Assembly: GCA_017619675.1 (NCBI GenBank)
Contig: JAFZRX010000009.1
Location: 186,001-250,000, forward strand
Reading direction: 5' to 3'
Length of the DNA stretch: 64,000 bases
Source of the DNA: Bacteroidales bacterium
GTDB taxonomy: Bacteria > Bacteroidota > Bacteroidia > Bacteroidales > UBA932
Below, one piece after another: positions 50,669-60,069 of this stretch. Position numbers and translations under genes: made by a program. The notes below the pieces were generated by a model. The model worked only from the letters and a program-made list of their open reading frames with translations, did no database searches and was not told the DNA's origin. Numbering within the stretch: position 1 is the stretch's first letter; each line of letters begins with the position of its first letter.

Positions 50669-51919
50669 TCAGATTATAATATCGGCCATCTGCCCTGAAA
50701 GGGCGGGGTCGTAAGGTCTTGTTATCCGTATGTAATTGCCAGTATAGCCGCCCATCAGCCCGCCTTTCTCCTTTGACTCGAAAAGCACCTTCTCCCTGAT
50801 TCCGCGGTTCGCTTCCACGAATTCAGAATGCAGGGTTGCGCACAGTTCCTCCAGCAGGGCCACCCTGCGGGCCTTTTCCTGCGCCGGGACCTGTCCGGGC
50901 ATTGTCGCCGCCGGGGTCCCCGGCCTCTGGGAATAGGGGAACACGTGTATGAACGCCGGGCGGACGCTTTCAATGAACGCGACGGACTCCAGGAACAGTT
51001 CCCTGGTCTCTCCGGGAAGTCCGGCCATCACGTCTATACCAAAGAACACCTTTGGCTTTCCCGGACCTTCCATCCTGTTCCGGATGTAGTCCAGTTTTTC
51101 CTTGAAATACGCAGTGTCATAGCGCCTGCCCATACTGGCCAGCAATGTGTCGCTGCCCGTCTGAAGTGGTATATGGAAATGCGGCTGGAACTTGGTGCCT
51201 GAGGCGATCCAGTCAATGATTCCCGGGGTAATGAGATTGGGCTCGATGGAGGATATGCGGTATCTTTCTATGCCTTCAACTTCGTTGAGAGCCTTCAGAA
51301 GATCCAGGAAACCCTCTCCGGTGCTCCTCCCGAAATCTCCGGTGTTCACGCCGGTAAGTACAATCTCCTTCACACCTTCAGCGGCTATGCTGCGCGCGTT
51401 GCGGACACACTCTTCGATTGGTAAGTTGCGGCTCTCTCCGCGGGCGTAGGGCACTGTGCAGTACGCGCAATAATTGTTGCAGCCGTCCTGGACCTTGAGG
51501 AAAGAACGAGTCCTCTCCCCGGTGCTGTACGCCGGCAGGATGTCCCGCGGGGATGCCTGCATCCCCTCCGGGACGGCCACCCCGGCGGCACGCAGCGTCT
51601 CCGCCACCAGGCTGCCCTTGCGCTTGTCCCCGAACACCAGGCTGACGCCTTCTATGTTCTTGACTTCCTGCTCGTTAAGCTGGGCGTAGCATCCCGTGAC
51701 CACTATCATGGCCTCAGGGTTTATGCGGTGCACTTTCCGTATTTCGTTCCTGGACTTGCTGTTGGAAGTCTGCGTTACGGTGCAGGTGTTTATCAGATAG
51801 ATGTCGGCCTTCTCGCGCCAGGGCACCACTTCCAGCCCCGCGGCCCTGAAGCCGCGCTCGTAAGTGGATGTCTCGGCGTAATTCAGCTTGCAGCCCAGTG
51901 TGATGAAAGCGATTGTCAT
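50669..51919 (-). CDS. mtaB: tRNA (t6A37) methylthiotransferase MtaB
   Basis: A 416-residue radical SAM enzyme adding a methylthio group to t6A37 in tRNA. The N-terminal MTTase domain has ITLGCKLNYAETSTYE and NTCTVTQTSNSKSR with two of the cluster cysteines, and VTGCYAQLN the third. The radical SAM motif is CNNYCAYC. SEGFLDLL and similar SPASM-like segments follow; the C-terminal TRAM domain is short. The LGCKLN start and YAETS favour MtaB over MiaB or RimO. The ATG at 51919 overlaps the folB stop (ATGA); an in-frame extension to 51943 lies inside folB. tsaD, which makes the t6A substrate, is 5.6 kb away. Confidence 0.9.
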   Translation of the reverse strand: MTIAFITLGCKLNYAETSTYERGFRAAGLEVVPWREKADIYLINTCTVTQTSNSKSRNEIRKVHRINPEAMIVVTGCYAQLNEQEVKNIEGVSLVFGDKRKGSLVAETLRAAGVAVPEGMQASPRDILPAYSTGERTRSFLKVQDGCNNYCAYCTVPYARGESRNLPIEECVRNARSIAAEGVKEIVLTGVNTGDFGRSTGEGFLDLLKALNEVEGIERYRISSIEPNLITPGIIDWIASGTKFQPHFHIPLQTGSDTLLASMGRRYDTAYFKEKLDYIRNRMEGPGKPKVFFGIDVMAGLPGETRELFLESVAFIESVRPAFIHVFPYSQRPGTPAATMPGQVPAQEKARRVALLEELCATLHSEFVEANRGIREKVLFESKEKGGLMGGYTGNYIRITRPYDPALSGQMADIII

Positions 51920-52281
51920 AGGGTCAGGGTTACCGCCGCGCAATGTGCGGGTCCTCCTACCGGAGGATTCAGCTTGGCCACCCTCACTTCCATCTCGGTA
52001 ATCTCCGGATGGGCCTCCAGGATGGCGTCAAAGATGCGCGCGGCCACGTTCTCCAGCAGGTTGGACGCCTCTCTCATCTGGTCGGAAATGATCCAGTATA
52101 TTTCCGAATAATCCAGGGTCTCGTTCAGGTCGTCGTCCCTGGCGGCGGCTTTTATGTCATAGCGGCAGCGGAAATCCACCGTAAAGTCGTTTCCGGTATC
52201 CTTTTCCTCGTCCAGACATCCGTGGAAAGCGTAAAACTCCATGCCCAGAAGTTCTATTATGCCAGTATCAGGAATACGCAT
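51916..52281 (-). CDS. folB: Dihydroneopterin aldolase
   Basis: A 121-residue folate-pathway enzyme cleaving dihydroneopterin to hydroxymethyl-dihydropterin. It shows IELLGMEFYAFHGCLDEEKD, with the conserved Y-A-F-H-G, LNETLDYSEIYWIIS, the LLENVAARI glutamate, and the C-terminal VRVAKLNPPVGGP with the catalytic lysine. Its first 25 bases overlap the end of the rsmI-like gene, and its stop overlaps mtaB's start, so translation is coupled throughout. No other folate gene is nearby. Confidence 0.93.
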   Translation of the reverse strand: MRIPDTGIIELLGMEFYAFHGCLDEEKDTGNDFTVDFRCRYDIKAAARDDDLNETLDYSEIYWIISDQMREASNLLENVAARIFDAILEAHPEITEMEVRVAKLNPPVGGPAHCAAVTLTL

Positions 52282-52967
52282 GGTCTTTTTCCAATTATTA
52301 GATTCTCTTTTTTCCAGCGCTCCGCGCTCATTGTCTTGATATATGCGTCAGGCATCGTGATGTTGGCGGCCACGCATATGCGCGTGGTGCCCTTGCACAC
52401 TGCCAGCAGGTCCGCGAACATGGCGTCGTTGCGGTACGGCGTCTCAATGAATATCTGCGTCTGCCGCCTTGCGGCCGATGCCTTCTCTATGCTGCGGATG
52501 GCGTCCCTCCGCTGGTCCGTCTTTGCGGGGAGGTATCCGCAGAATGCGAATGACTGGCCGTTGAGGCCCGATGCCATCAGCGCCAGCATTATGGACGACG
52601 GCCCCGTGAGCGGGACCACGGCTATGCCTTTGCGGTGGCATAACGCCACCAAAGGCGCGCCGGGGTCCGCCACCGCCGGCAGCCCCGCCTCCGTGATCAG
52701 CCCCACGTCCTTCCCGTCCTGGAAGAGCGCGGCCATCTCCTCGATCTCCGCCGGGGGAGTGTGCTCGTTGAGCTCGCACAGCCGCAGCCCCTCGATCCGT
52801 CCCTTCAGCCCCGCCTTTGACAGGTACCTGCGGGCGGTGCGGAGTTCCTCCACCACGAACGTGTCCAGGCGGCAGATCAGTTCCAGCACCGGTGCCGGAA
52901 TGACTTCTGCCGGGTTATTGTCTCCCAGTGGAGACGGTATCAGGTATAGTTTGCCGTAATCCATCAT
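52257..52967 (-). CDS. RsmI-like tetrapyrrole-methylase-family methyltransferase
   Basis: A 236-residue SAM-dependent methyltransferase of the TP-methylase fold. LYLIPSPLGDNNPAEV resembles the RsmI opening, and VGLITEAGLPAVADPGAPLV is the characteristic SAM/product loop (RsmI: SDAGTPGISDPG). The RsmI family methylates the ribose of C1402 in 16S rRNA. The divergence in both motifs suggests the second, uncharacterised paralogue found in Bacteroidota, so its target is uncertain. The start (52967 or 52964) overlaps the tamB stop. Confidence 0.83.
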   Translation of the reverse strand: MMDYGKLYLIPSPLGDNNPAEVIPAPVLELICRLDTFVVEELRTARRYLSKAGLKGRIEGLRLCELNEHTPPAEIEEMAALFQDGKDVGLITEAGLPAVADPGAPLVALCHRKGIAVVPLTGPSSIMLALMASGLNGQSFAFCGYLPAKTDQRRDAIRSIEKASAARRQTQIFIETPYRNDAMFADLLAVCKGTTRICVAANITMPDAYIKTMSAERWKKENLIIGKRPCVFLILA

Positions 52968-55900
52968 TCTACGCTGAATGTCACTTTCTGGACTTCCTCC
53001 ACCAGTTCTTCCGGCTCTTCTGACTTCCTTTTCTTAGAAATCATGGCCTTGAACAGTTCCTGGAAGGTGTTGAACTCCTTCTGGTACGCCATACCCACGC
53101 CGTTGCGCTGGCTGTCGTCAAGGTAGTTGGTGTATTGGTCAACCGAGTGGGAGAACAGGGTCAGGCGCCATGCGCCGCTGCGGTCCAGCTTGATTTCTAT
53201 GTCAAGGTCTCCCACCACGTCGCTGCTGGAATTGCTGCTGTACATCCTGTTTCCTATGGCTCCGTTCACCACCACCCTGTTGTTGAACAGTTCGGTGGAT
53301 ATGGCCACGTCAAAGATATCCGTTCCTCCTTCGTTTGGCTGATATTTCAATCCCAGGTCAAGCGGGATGTTAAGCCGTTGCAATACATTGCTCAATTGAG
53401 ACGCCATGATTCCCGCCACGTTGGAGTAAAGCATGCTGGAGGTGTTCACGATTCCTGACTGCTCGTCCGGGATGAAGCTGTTTCCTACCAGCAGGGCCAC
53501 GAACTGCTTCTGGACCTTGTCTTCCGTGTTCAGGGCGCTCTCCACTTGCGCGCGGGTGATAGGGTCGATGTCAGGAATGTCTATGGAGAATGCCAGCTGG
53601 GGGTTGCGGAGCTTGTCGTAGATGTTCAGCGTACATTCGACGGTCCTGCGCGATCCCACGGAGGTGGTATCGGCAATGAGTCCTGAAAGGGAGGCCTTGG
53701 TGGTGTAGACGGCGTTGATGTCAAGGTCGCTGTCCATCACGTCTCCGTTAAACTTGATGGAACTGCCGTCCTTTATTTCAAAGTCCCTGGTGGCCACGCC
53801 AAGCAGTCCCAGGTGGCAGAGACCGTTGTTTATGACATAGTCTCCGTTTATGGCAAAGTTGCCGTCGCGCACGTCAATGGCGGTGGAACCCTGTCCGTGG
53901 CAGGCAACGGAACTTGTACCTTCCTTGTCAAGTTCCAGCATCAGTTCCGTCTGGGGCGTGACGTTCAGGTTCAGCCTGACGTCGAAACTGCTCTGGGTGG
54001 CCTCCTTCTGGGCAGTCTGGTAGTTGCTGTAGAACCTTTCGTACGGATCCGCCCAGACTTCCTCCTCTACCTCCTTGAACACCAGCAGGTTGGCGTTGGT
54101 ATCACCGGCCGTGTTGCCTAGGGAAATGTGGAACCTGCCGTCCTTCTCCGTAGTGGCGTCCACGCCCAGGGTCAGGTGGTTGAACGGCCCGGTGATGCTC
54201 ACGTTGCCGCTCGCATATACCTGGCCGAAGATAGGCAGGTCCTTGGCGTACGTGGTATTGAACGCCTGGATGCCGTCCACTATGAAGCGCATGTTCATGC
54301 GCCAGTCTTTCAGGTGGTCGAAATTGACACCGCCGCGGACCCTTCCGGTTCCGTTGCCGCTGTCGCGCATGCTCACGTCATTGAAGGTGATGCCCCTGTC
54401 GCTGACCTGGAACGGGCCGCTGAGGTAGTAGGCCACGTTGGTCATGGCCACGCGCAGCATCACGCCGTTGAGGAACGTGTCCTCTCCGGAGATGGACAGG
54501 TTGTCAAGCGGGCCTCCAATCTTGAATATGCCGTGCAGACGGCCGCCCATCTCGCTGAAAACGTCCGGGGCTATGCCGTCGAAGTACGCCAGGTCAAAGC
54601 CGTCCAGTTCAGCCGAGGCGTCCAGGGTCTTGTTCTTTGGAGAGTAGGAGCCGGTGACCTGTATGGGGTGCCCGTCGTTCAGGCTGCTGATGAGATGCGC
54701 GTCAATGCTGGATGTTTCCTCGTTCCAGTTGCTTGCGAGAACCAGTTCGCCAAGAGGCTTATTGTTGATGGTGGCGCTGTCGCACACAATGTTCATGAGC
54801 AGGCCCATGTTCTCTCCCAACGGGGAAGTGAGGACGGCCTGTCCGGTGGCCCTTCCGCCAATGTCCATCATTCCGTCCAGCACCTGGCTCAGGACTGACA
54901 GGTCAAACTTGTCCATGTCCAGCCTCAGGGTGTCCTCCTGGGTCTTGGAGATGCCTCCGTCTATGGTTATGGACTGGTCCTGGGCGCTTGCCAGGAGGTT
55001 TCCTATGTTCAGGTTGCCGTTGTTGAACCATATCCTGGACGGCAGGATCTTCCATTCCGTTCCGTTTCCGGATATGATGCTGGGCTGGGTGCTCGCGTCA
55101 ATCACAAGGGTGCCGTCCTCCGCGCGGCTGAGATCTCCTATGAGGCTTATGTCCGCACCGGTCATCAGCAGGTCGGGGTTGTGATAACTGAACCTGGCGT
55201 CTATGCTGTTGTCAACAGCGCCGAAGATGAGGGAAGTGTTGCGCAGGGATATGCCTGCGGCACGCGCCTCATTGCCGGTGAGCTGTCCTCCGATGAGGCC
55301 GTCATTGTTGTTCAGTACCAGGTCTACGTCCTTGATATAGTTGTTTTCGAAGGCCAGTCTCTGGGACTTGACGGCGGCATCCATCTTACCCTCCCTGTCA
55401 ATATTAAGGTCGATGGTGGTTCCTTCCGCTATGTAGAGTCCGGGCATAACGAAGCTCAGCAGGTCAAAGCAGTCGTATATGTTCACGTCCACCTTGTACT
55501 CGTCCCCCTGCCAGTCCGGGATGGCTTCCTTGCTTTCGAACAGCACAGGAAGGGCCTTCAGGGCGGAAATGTTCATCAGGGCGTCGGGGAAGTCCAGTAT
55601 GGACTTGTTGGATATGTACGAAGCGTCCGCGAAATCGGAATTGAGGTTGATGCGGTAAAGGTTGTTGGATGTGTGTGACGATATGGATATGTCGCCTATG
55701 TCGTAGCCGCCCTTGTCGTTTTCAAGATATACACCGCTGATGCCGGCCGTGCCTATGAGGTCTCCCTGAGGGATGCGCATATAGTTGGCGTCCATGGCCA
55801 GGGATACTTTGGAGGTGCCCCTCTTGTCTATGTTCAGGGCGTTCAGGTCCGCGTATCCCAGGTTGAGGTAGAACTTGTAGATGGCGTTCTGGTCCTGCGG

Positions 55901-57403
55901 CGAAAGGCTGAGCAGACCCTGGAAGATGAAGTGGAGGTTGGGGTCGCTGCAGGCAATCTTTCCGTTGAAGGCGTTGTCCACAAGTTCTCCCGCCGCCGCT
56001 ATTCCGGTGTAATCGTATCCCAGGGCGTTCAGGCGGCTCACCATGAGGGTGTCCAGGGTGACCTGGGGGATGCTTTCGCCTTTCCTGAAGGTGGCGTCGG
56101 CATAGGTGTGCATCGAAACCTGGCGCACCTGGTCAATTCCCAGGATGCCGCCCACGTCAAAGTCCCTGGTGTTGACCAGGGCGCCTATCTTCACGGGGGC
56201 GCTGCCGTCAAGCCCCGATACGGTGCAGGATGCGTCCATGGTGCCTCCGTCCGAACTGCTGAGGTTCACGTCGGCAAGGAGCCTTGCAAGGGAGCCTGAG
56301 CCTTTGGCGTCCATCCTGAAGGTCTTGCCCCCGCCGTATTTGCGAAGGTCGGGCGCATCGGGTCCAAGGACCTTATCAAGGAGTTCCTGGAGCTGGGGGA
56401 CGGAGAAAGCCATGTCCCTGACGTCGAAGTTGGCGCTGAGTACGTCAGGGCCCGTGAGGCCGGATATGCGTGCGTTGGCGCGGGCGCTGATTCCGCCTTT
56501 CTCGCGGAAGTCGATGCGGCTCACCGTAAGGTTGTTAACGGTGCCGAAGCCTGTGGCCGAACTGACGTCCAGGGTCACGGGCTTGTCCAGGGAGGCGCCG
56601 CCAAACTGGGAGATGGTCTGGAAATCCACCGTGCTTCGGCCTATTTCCATGTCCATGCGCACCTTGTTTACAAAGTCAGAGTAATCCGCCAAGGGGGCGG
56701 TCATCGAGAAACGGGGCAGGTTGATGTCGGACCACGGGTCCTTCATCTTTATGTCCGTAATCTCCGCGAGGCCCTTGCCAACTTTGGCGGAAGCGCTGAG
56801 GTCATCTATGTTATAGCCGCATTTCTCCTTTACGGTAAGGTGCTCCAGGGTGCCGCTTATTATGCCCTCCTCAATCTTCAGGTCCTTTGCGGAAAGGGTG
56901 GTGACAAGGTCCAGGTCAGACCAGTTGATCCCGTGACCGCTGTGTTCCGGCTGGTCCGGGGAAAGCGAGATCATCTTGTAGCGGAAATTGTTGATGTTGA
57001 CCTTTCCCAGGTTCATTTCCAGCGCCAGTTCTTCCGGTTCCTTGTTGGGATCCAGGCGGAAGATGCGGGTTATGTTGGCCACCTTGTTCTCATCGGTTAC
57101 CAGGGCGAACATTCCGTCCGAAACGCTTACGCTCCTGAAACTCAACGGTTTGTCCTTTGAGATAAGGCCTTTGAGGCTGAACCTTGCAGTGAGGTTGTGG
57201 GCGTAGAACACCGTGTCCTGCCCGGCGACGGGGGCGTCGTCCAGGAGGAGGGCGTCAGTGATTATGACCGTATTGAAGGGCTCAATCTGAAGGCTTCCTA
57301 TGGAGAGTTTGCCGTCGAACTTGTCCTGGAGGGCGGCGATAGCCTTCTTGGCAACGAAAGTCTGTACTGCAGGGAGCTGCAGCAGCAGGAGGGCCAGAAC
57401 CAC
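52964..57403 (-). CDS. tamB: TamB-like envelope assembly protein (start codon uncertain)
   Basis: A very large protein (1479 residues from GTG 57403) of the AsmA/TamB group, spanning the periplasm to help lipid transport or outer-membrane assembly. It is mostly repetitive beta structure and ends in a TamB (DUF490) domain (about 1050-1470, with NSFIPDEQSGIV and GLKYQPNEGGTDIFDV). From the GTG, the hydrophobic anchor would be truncated. The frame stays open upstream to 57511 and encodes EKSKHILGRIFIGLILLV, exactly the missing basic residues and helix, but no ATG, GTG or TTG lies there. ATC at 57455-57457 is the best-placed candidate. It heads the operon rsmI-folB-mtaB-MBL. Confidence 0.85.
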   Translation of the reverse strand: MVLALLLLQLPAVQTFVAKKAIAALQDKFDGKLSIGSLQIEPFNTVIITDALLLDDAPVAGQDTVFYAHNLTARFSLKGLISKDKPLSFRSVSVSDGMFALVTDENKVANITRIFRLDPNKEPEELALEMNLGKVNINNFRYKMISLSPDQPEHSGHGINWSDLDLVTTLSAKDLKIEEGIISGTLEHLTVKEKCGYNIDDLSASAKVGKGLAEITDIKMKDPWSDINLPRFSMTAPLADYSDFVNKVRMDMEIGRSTVDFQTISQFGGASLDKPVTLDVSSATGFGTVNNLTVSRIDFREKGGISARANARISGLTGPDVLSANFDVRDMAFSVPQLQELLDKVLGPDAPDLRKYGGGKTFRMDAKGSGSLARLLADVNLSSSDGGTMDASCTVSGLDGSAPVKIGALVNTRDFDVGGILGIDQVRQVSMHTYADATFRKGESIPQVTLDTLMVSRLNALGYDYTGIAAAGELVDNAFNGKIACSDPNLHFIFQGLLSLSPQDQNAIYKFYLNLGYADLNALNIDKRGTSKVSLAMDANYMRIPQGDLIGTAGISGVYLENDKGGYDIGDISISSHTSNNLYRINLNSDFADASYISNKSILDFPDALMNISALKALPVLFESKEAIPDWQGDEYKVDVNIYDCFDLLSFVMPGLYIAEGTTIDLNIDREGKMDAAVKSQRLAFENNYIKDVDLVLNNNDGLIGGQLTGNEARAAGISLRNTSLIFGAVDNSIDARFSYHNPDLLMTGADISLIGDLSRAEDGTLVIDASTQPSIISGNGTEWKILPSRIWFNNGNLNIGNLLASAQDQSITIDGGISKTQEDTLRLDMDKFDLSVLSQVLDGMMDIGGRATGQAVLTSPLGENMGLLMNIVCDSATINNKPLGELVLASNWNEETSSIDAHLISSLNDGHPIQVTGSYSPKNKTLDASAELDGFDLAYFDGIAPDVFSEMGGRLHGIFKIGGPLDNLSISGEDTFLNGVMLRVAMTNVAYYLSGPFQVSDRGITFNDVSMRDSGNGTGRVRGGVNFDHLKDWRMNMRFIVDGIQAFNTTYAKDLPIFGQVYASGNVSITGPFNHLTLGVDATTEKDGRFHISLGNTAGDTNANLLVFKEVEEEVWADPYERFYSNYQTAQKEATQSSFDVRLNLNVTPQTELMLELDKEGTSSVACHGQGSTAIDVRDGNFAINGDYVINNGLCHLGLLGVATRDFEIKDGSSIKFNGDVMDSDLDINAVYTTKASLSGLIADTTSVGSRRTVECTLNIYDKLRNPQLAFSIDIPDIDPITRAQVESALNTEDKVQKQFVALLVGNSFIPDEQSGIVNTSSMLYSNVAGIMASQLSNVLQRLNIPLDLGLKYQPNEGGTDIFDVAISTELFNNRVVVNGAIGNRMYSSNSSSDVVGDLDIEIKLDRSGAWRLTLFSHSVDQYTNYLDDSQRNGVGMAYQKEFNTFQELFKAMISKKRKSEEPEELVEEVQKVTFSVE

Positions 57404-57477
57404 AAGCAGTATCAGACCTATGAATATGCGCCCTAGTATGTGCTTTGACTTTTCGATGCCGGAAGTGTTTAATCCTC

Positions 57478-57485
57478 CAAATTTA
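57478..57485 (-). promoter_or_regulatory. -7 box TAAATTTG for the tamB operon
   Basis: The minus strand reads TAAATTTG, an exact match. With the tsaD box at 57499-57506 it forms a perfect inverted repeat spaced by 13 bp. Confidence 0.6.
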
Positions 57486-57498
57486 ACGATTTTATTGC

Positions 57499-57506
57499 TA
57501 AATTTG
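57499..57506 (+). promoter_or_regulatory. -7 box TAAATTTG for tsaD
   Basis: An exact TAnnTTTG match seven bases before the tsaD ATG at 57514, implying a leaderless message. Confidence 0.6.
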
Positions 57507-57513
57507 CGCCACT

Positions 57514-58536
57514 ATGGCAGATATTATTTTAGGGATCGAATCATCCTGCGACGATACCTCCGCGGCCGTCATCCGCGACGGCTGGCTGCTGTCCAACGTG
57601 ATAGCCAGCCAGCAGGTGCACAAGGCCTTTGGCGGAGTGGTTCCGGAGCTGGCTTCACGTGCGCACGAGATGAACATCGTGCCCGTGGTGAGCGAGGCGC
57701 TTTCCCGCGCCGGCGTAGCCGCCGCGGACCTCACCGCCATAGCGTTCACCCGCGGCCCGGGCCTGCTTGGCTCGCTCCTGGTTGGCACATCGTTCGCCAA
57801 GACAATGGCCCTGTCGCTGGACATCCCCCTTGTGATGGTGAACCATCTCCAGGGTCACATCCTGGCGGGTTTCGTGAAGCAGGAAGGCTCCGAGAACCGC
57901 CATCCGCAGTTCCCGTATCTCTGCCTTCTGGTTTCTGGCGGCAATTCCCAGATCGTAAGGGTGGATTCCCCGCTGGAGTTCACCATCCTGGGCCAGACAA
58001 TAGACGACGCCGTTGGCGAGGCCTTTGACAAATGTTCCAAGATGATGGGCCTGGGATATCCCGGCGGCCCAATCATAGACGCCCTTGCCAAGAAAGGGGA
58101 TCCCAAGCGTTTCAAGTTTGCCAAACCCCACCTGGAGGGCCTGGATTACAGTTTCAGCGGTGTAAAGACCTCCCTGCTGTACTTTGTCAGGGACGAGATG
58201 GCCAAGGACCCCCAGTTCATGGATAAGAACAAGGAAGACATCTGCGCTTCCTTCCAGAAATGCCTGATCGACATCCTGATGGACAAATTGATAAAGGCAG
58301 CAAAGCAGACCGGTATCAAGGAAATAACCATAGGCGGGGGAGTGTCCGCCAACAGCGGCCTCCGCGAGCGCATGCTCCAGGAAGGAGCAAAGCGCGGATG
58401 GAACGTCTATCTGCCTGAATTCAAGTTCACTACGGACAATGCGGCAATGATTGCCATAGCCGGATATTACCATTACCTGGCGGGGGAGCGCTGCCCTCTT
58501 GACGTGGCCCCCGTGTCCAGGATAGCGGATTTCTAG
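57514..58536 (+). CDS. tsaD: tRNA N6-adenosine threonylcarbamoyltransferase
   Basis: A 340-residue ASKHA-fold enzyme that attaches the threonylcarbamoyl group to A37 of tRNA (t6A). Present are the N-terminal LGIESSCDDTSAAVI, VPELASRAHEMNI, the metal-binding histidine pair in VNHLQGHI, CLLVSGGNSQIV, and the GLGYPGGPIID and GGGVSANSGLRE loops. It is full length. The FAD oxidoreductase gene follows three bases later, so the two share a transcript. Confidence 0.96.
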   Translation: MADIILGIESSCDDTSAAVIRDGWLLSNVIASQQVHKAFGGVVPELASRAHEMNIVPVVSEALSRAGVAAADLTAIAFTRGPGLLGSLLVGTSFAKTMALSLDIPLVMVNHLQGHILAGFVKQEGSENRHPQFPYLCLLVSGGNSQIVRVDSPLEFTILGQTIDDAVGEAFDKCSKMMGLGYPGGPIIDALAKKGDPKRFKFAKPHLEGLDYSFSGVKTSLLYFVRDEMAKDPQFMDKNKEDICASFQKCLIDILMDKLIKAAKQTGIKEITIGGGVSANSGLRERMLQEGAKRGWNVYLPEFKFTTDNAAMIAIAGYYHYLAGERCPLDVAPVSRIADF

Positions 58537-58539
58537 AGG

Positions 58540-60069
58540 ATGAAAGAGTTCGACGTCACATCCCCTCCCGGAAGGGAGCCGTCGCAGCAGGAAGTGCTTT
58601 CCACTGCAAGGAGACAGCTCGGCCTCCCGGCCTCCGCCGTCCCTAAGACAGTACTTTTGAAGTGCTCCATCGACGCCCGCAAGGATGTTGTCTACCGCTA
58701 CAGGTACGCCGCATATCCTCCCGGAGAGGAGTATGTCCCATTTCAAATCCCTGAATATCAGGATGTCCACAATGCCGCACCGGTTATCATAGTGGGTGCG
58801 GGCCCGGCGGGAATGTTTGCCGCGCTCAAGCTCCTGAACCTTGGGCTTAAGCCCGTGATCCTGGAGCGCGGCAAGGACGTGCACCGCCGCAAGGCGGACA
58901 TGGCCGCCCTCTCAAGGTCGGGCGTGGTGGATCCTGACTCCAATTACTGCTACGGCGAAGGCGGGGCGGGGGCGTTCTCGGACGGCAAGCTGTTCACGCG
59001 CTCCACAAAGCGCGGGGACGTGCGCGACGTCCTTTACCGCCTGGTAGCTTTCGGCGCATCGGAAAAGATACTGACGGACGCCCATCCGCACATAGGCTCC
59101 GACAAGTTGCCTGAGGTGGTGGAGAACATCCGCAATTGCATCGTGGAACACGGCGGGGAGTATCATTTCGATTCCCGCGTCACGGACATAGAACGCACTG
59201 ACGATGGCGGATTCCGCGTCACCACCGCAAAAGGCGAGGAGTTCACAGCCGATAAGGTTATCCTGGCCACAGGCCACTCCGCAAGGGATATCTACGAACT
59301 GATGCAGCGCCGCGGAGCGCCCCTCCAGGCCAAGGGATTCGCCCTTGGCGTGAGGGTGGAGCATCCGCAGCATATCATAAACGAGGCCCGCTACCACGGC
59401 CGCCAGTGGCCGGGAATGCCGGCTGCCGAGTATTCCTTCGTGGAGCAGGTGGACGGCCGCGGCGTATTCTCCTTCTGCATGTGCCCTGGAGGCATCCTGG
59501 TGCCGTCAATGACGGAAGAGCAGACCGTTGTACTGAACGGAATGTCCAACTCCGCCCGCAATTCCAAATGGGCTAACAGCGGAGTGGTGGTGTCCATTGA
59601 GCCGGAAGACATTCCGGGAGAGGATCCTTTCCGCCTGATGGACTTCCAGAGGGACGTGGAGCGCCGGATGTACGCTTTCAGCGGCTCCGTGCAGGCTCCG
59701 GCCCAGCGAATGAAGGATTTCTGCCACAGGGTGGTGTCCGAGACCCTTCCGCGCACTTCGTATTTCCCGGGCGCCGTAAGCGCCCCTCTGCACGAACTGC
59801 TCCCGGAAATGGTGGCCTCCCGCCTGCGCAAGGCCTTCCCGCTGGTCAACATCAACATCCGGGGATATTATACCAACGACGCCCTTCTGCTGGGCGTTGA
59901 GTCCAGGACGTCTTCGCCCGTCCGGATACCAAGAGACCCGGAAACACTGGAGTGTCTCCAGGTCCCGGGTCTGTATCCTTGCGGCGAAGGGGCGGGCTAC
60001 TCAGGCGGAATTGTGTCCAGCGCGCTGGACGGCATCCGCTGCGCCGCCGCTGCCGCCTCTAAAGCTTGA
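58540..60069 (+). CDS. COG2509-type FAD-dependent dehydrogenase
   Basis: A 509-residue flavoprotein of the uncharacterised COG2509 family, widespread in Bacteroidota and Firmicutes. The N-terminal 85 residues are a small alpha/beta domain (STARRQLGLPASAV) preceding the FAD loop PVIIVGAGPAGMFAALKL. GEGGAGAFSDGKLFTRS and ILATGHSARDIYELM are family marks, and LYPCGEGAGYSGGI is the last FAD contact. The substrate is unknown. It lies three bases after tsaD. Its last 11 bases overlap the convergent GH3 gene. Confidence 0.88.
   Translation: MKEFDVTSPPGREPSQQEVLSTARRQLGLPASAVPKTVLLKCSIDARKDVVYRYRYAAYPPGEEYVPFQIPEYQDVHNAAPVIIVGAGPAGMFAALKLLNLGLKPVILERGKDVHRRKADMAALSRSGVVDPDSNYCYGEGGAGAFSDGKLFTRSTKRGDVRDVLYRLVAFGASEKILTDAHPHIGSDKLPEVVENIRNCIVEHGGEYHFDSRVTDIERTDDGGFRVTTAKGEEFTADKVILATGHSARDIYELMQRRGAPLQAKGFALGVRVEHPQHIINEARYHGRQWPGMPAAEYSFVEQVDGRGVFSFCMCPGGILVPSMTEEQTVVLNGMSNSARNSKWANSGVVVSIEPEDIPGEDPFRLMDFQRDVERRMYAFSGSVQAPAQRMKDFCHRVVSETLPRTSYFPGAVSAPLHELLPEMVASRLRKAFPLVNINIRGYYTNDALLLGVESRTSSPVRIPRDPETLECLQVPGLYPCGEGAGYSGGIVSSALDGIRCAAAAASKA

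Noticed and set aside
57655..58884. A 409-codon open frame opposite tsaD and the COG2509 gene
   Set aside because: It spans the junction of two certain genes and has no family resemblance, so it is an antisense artefact.
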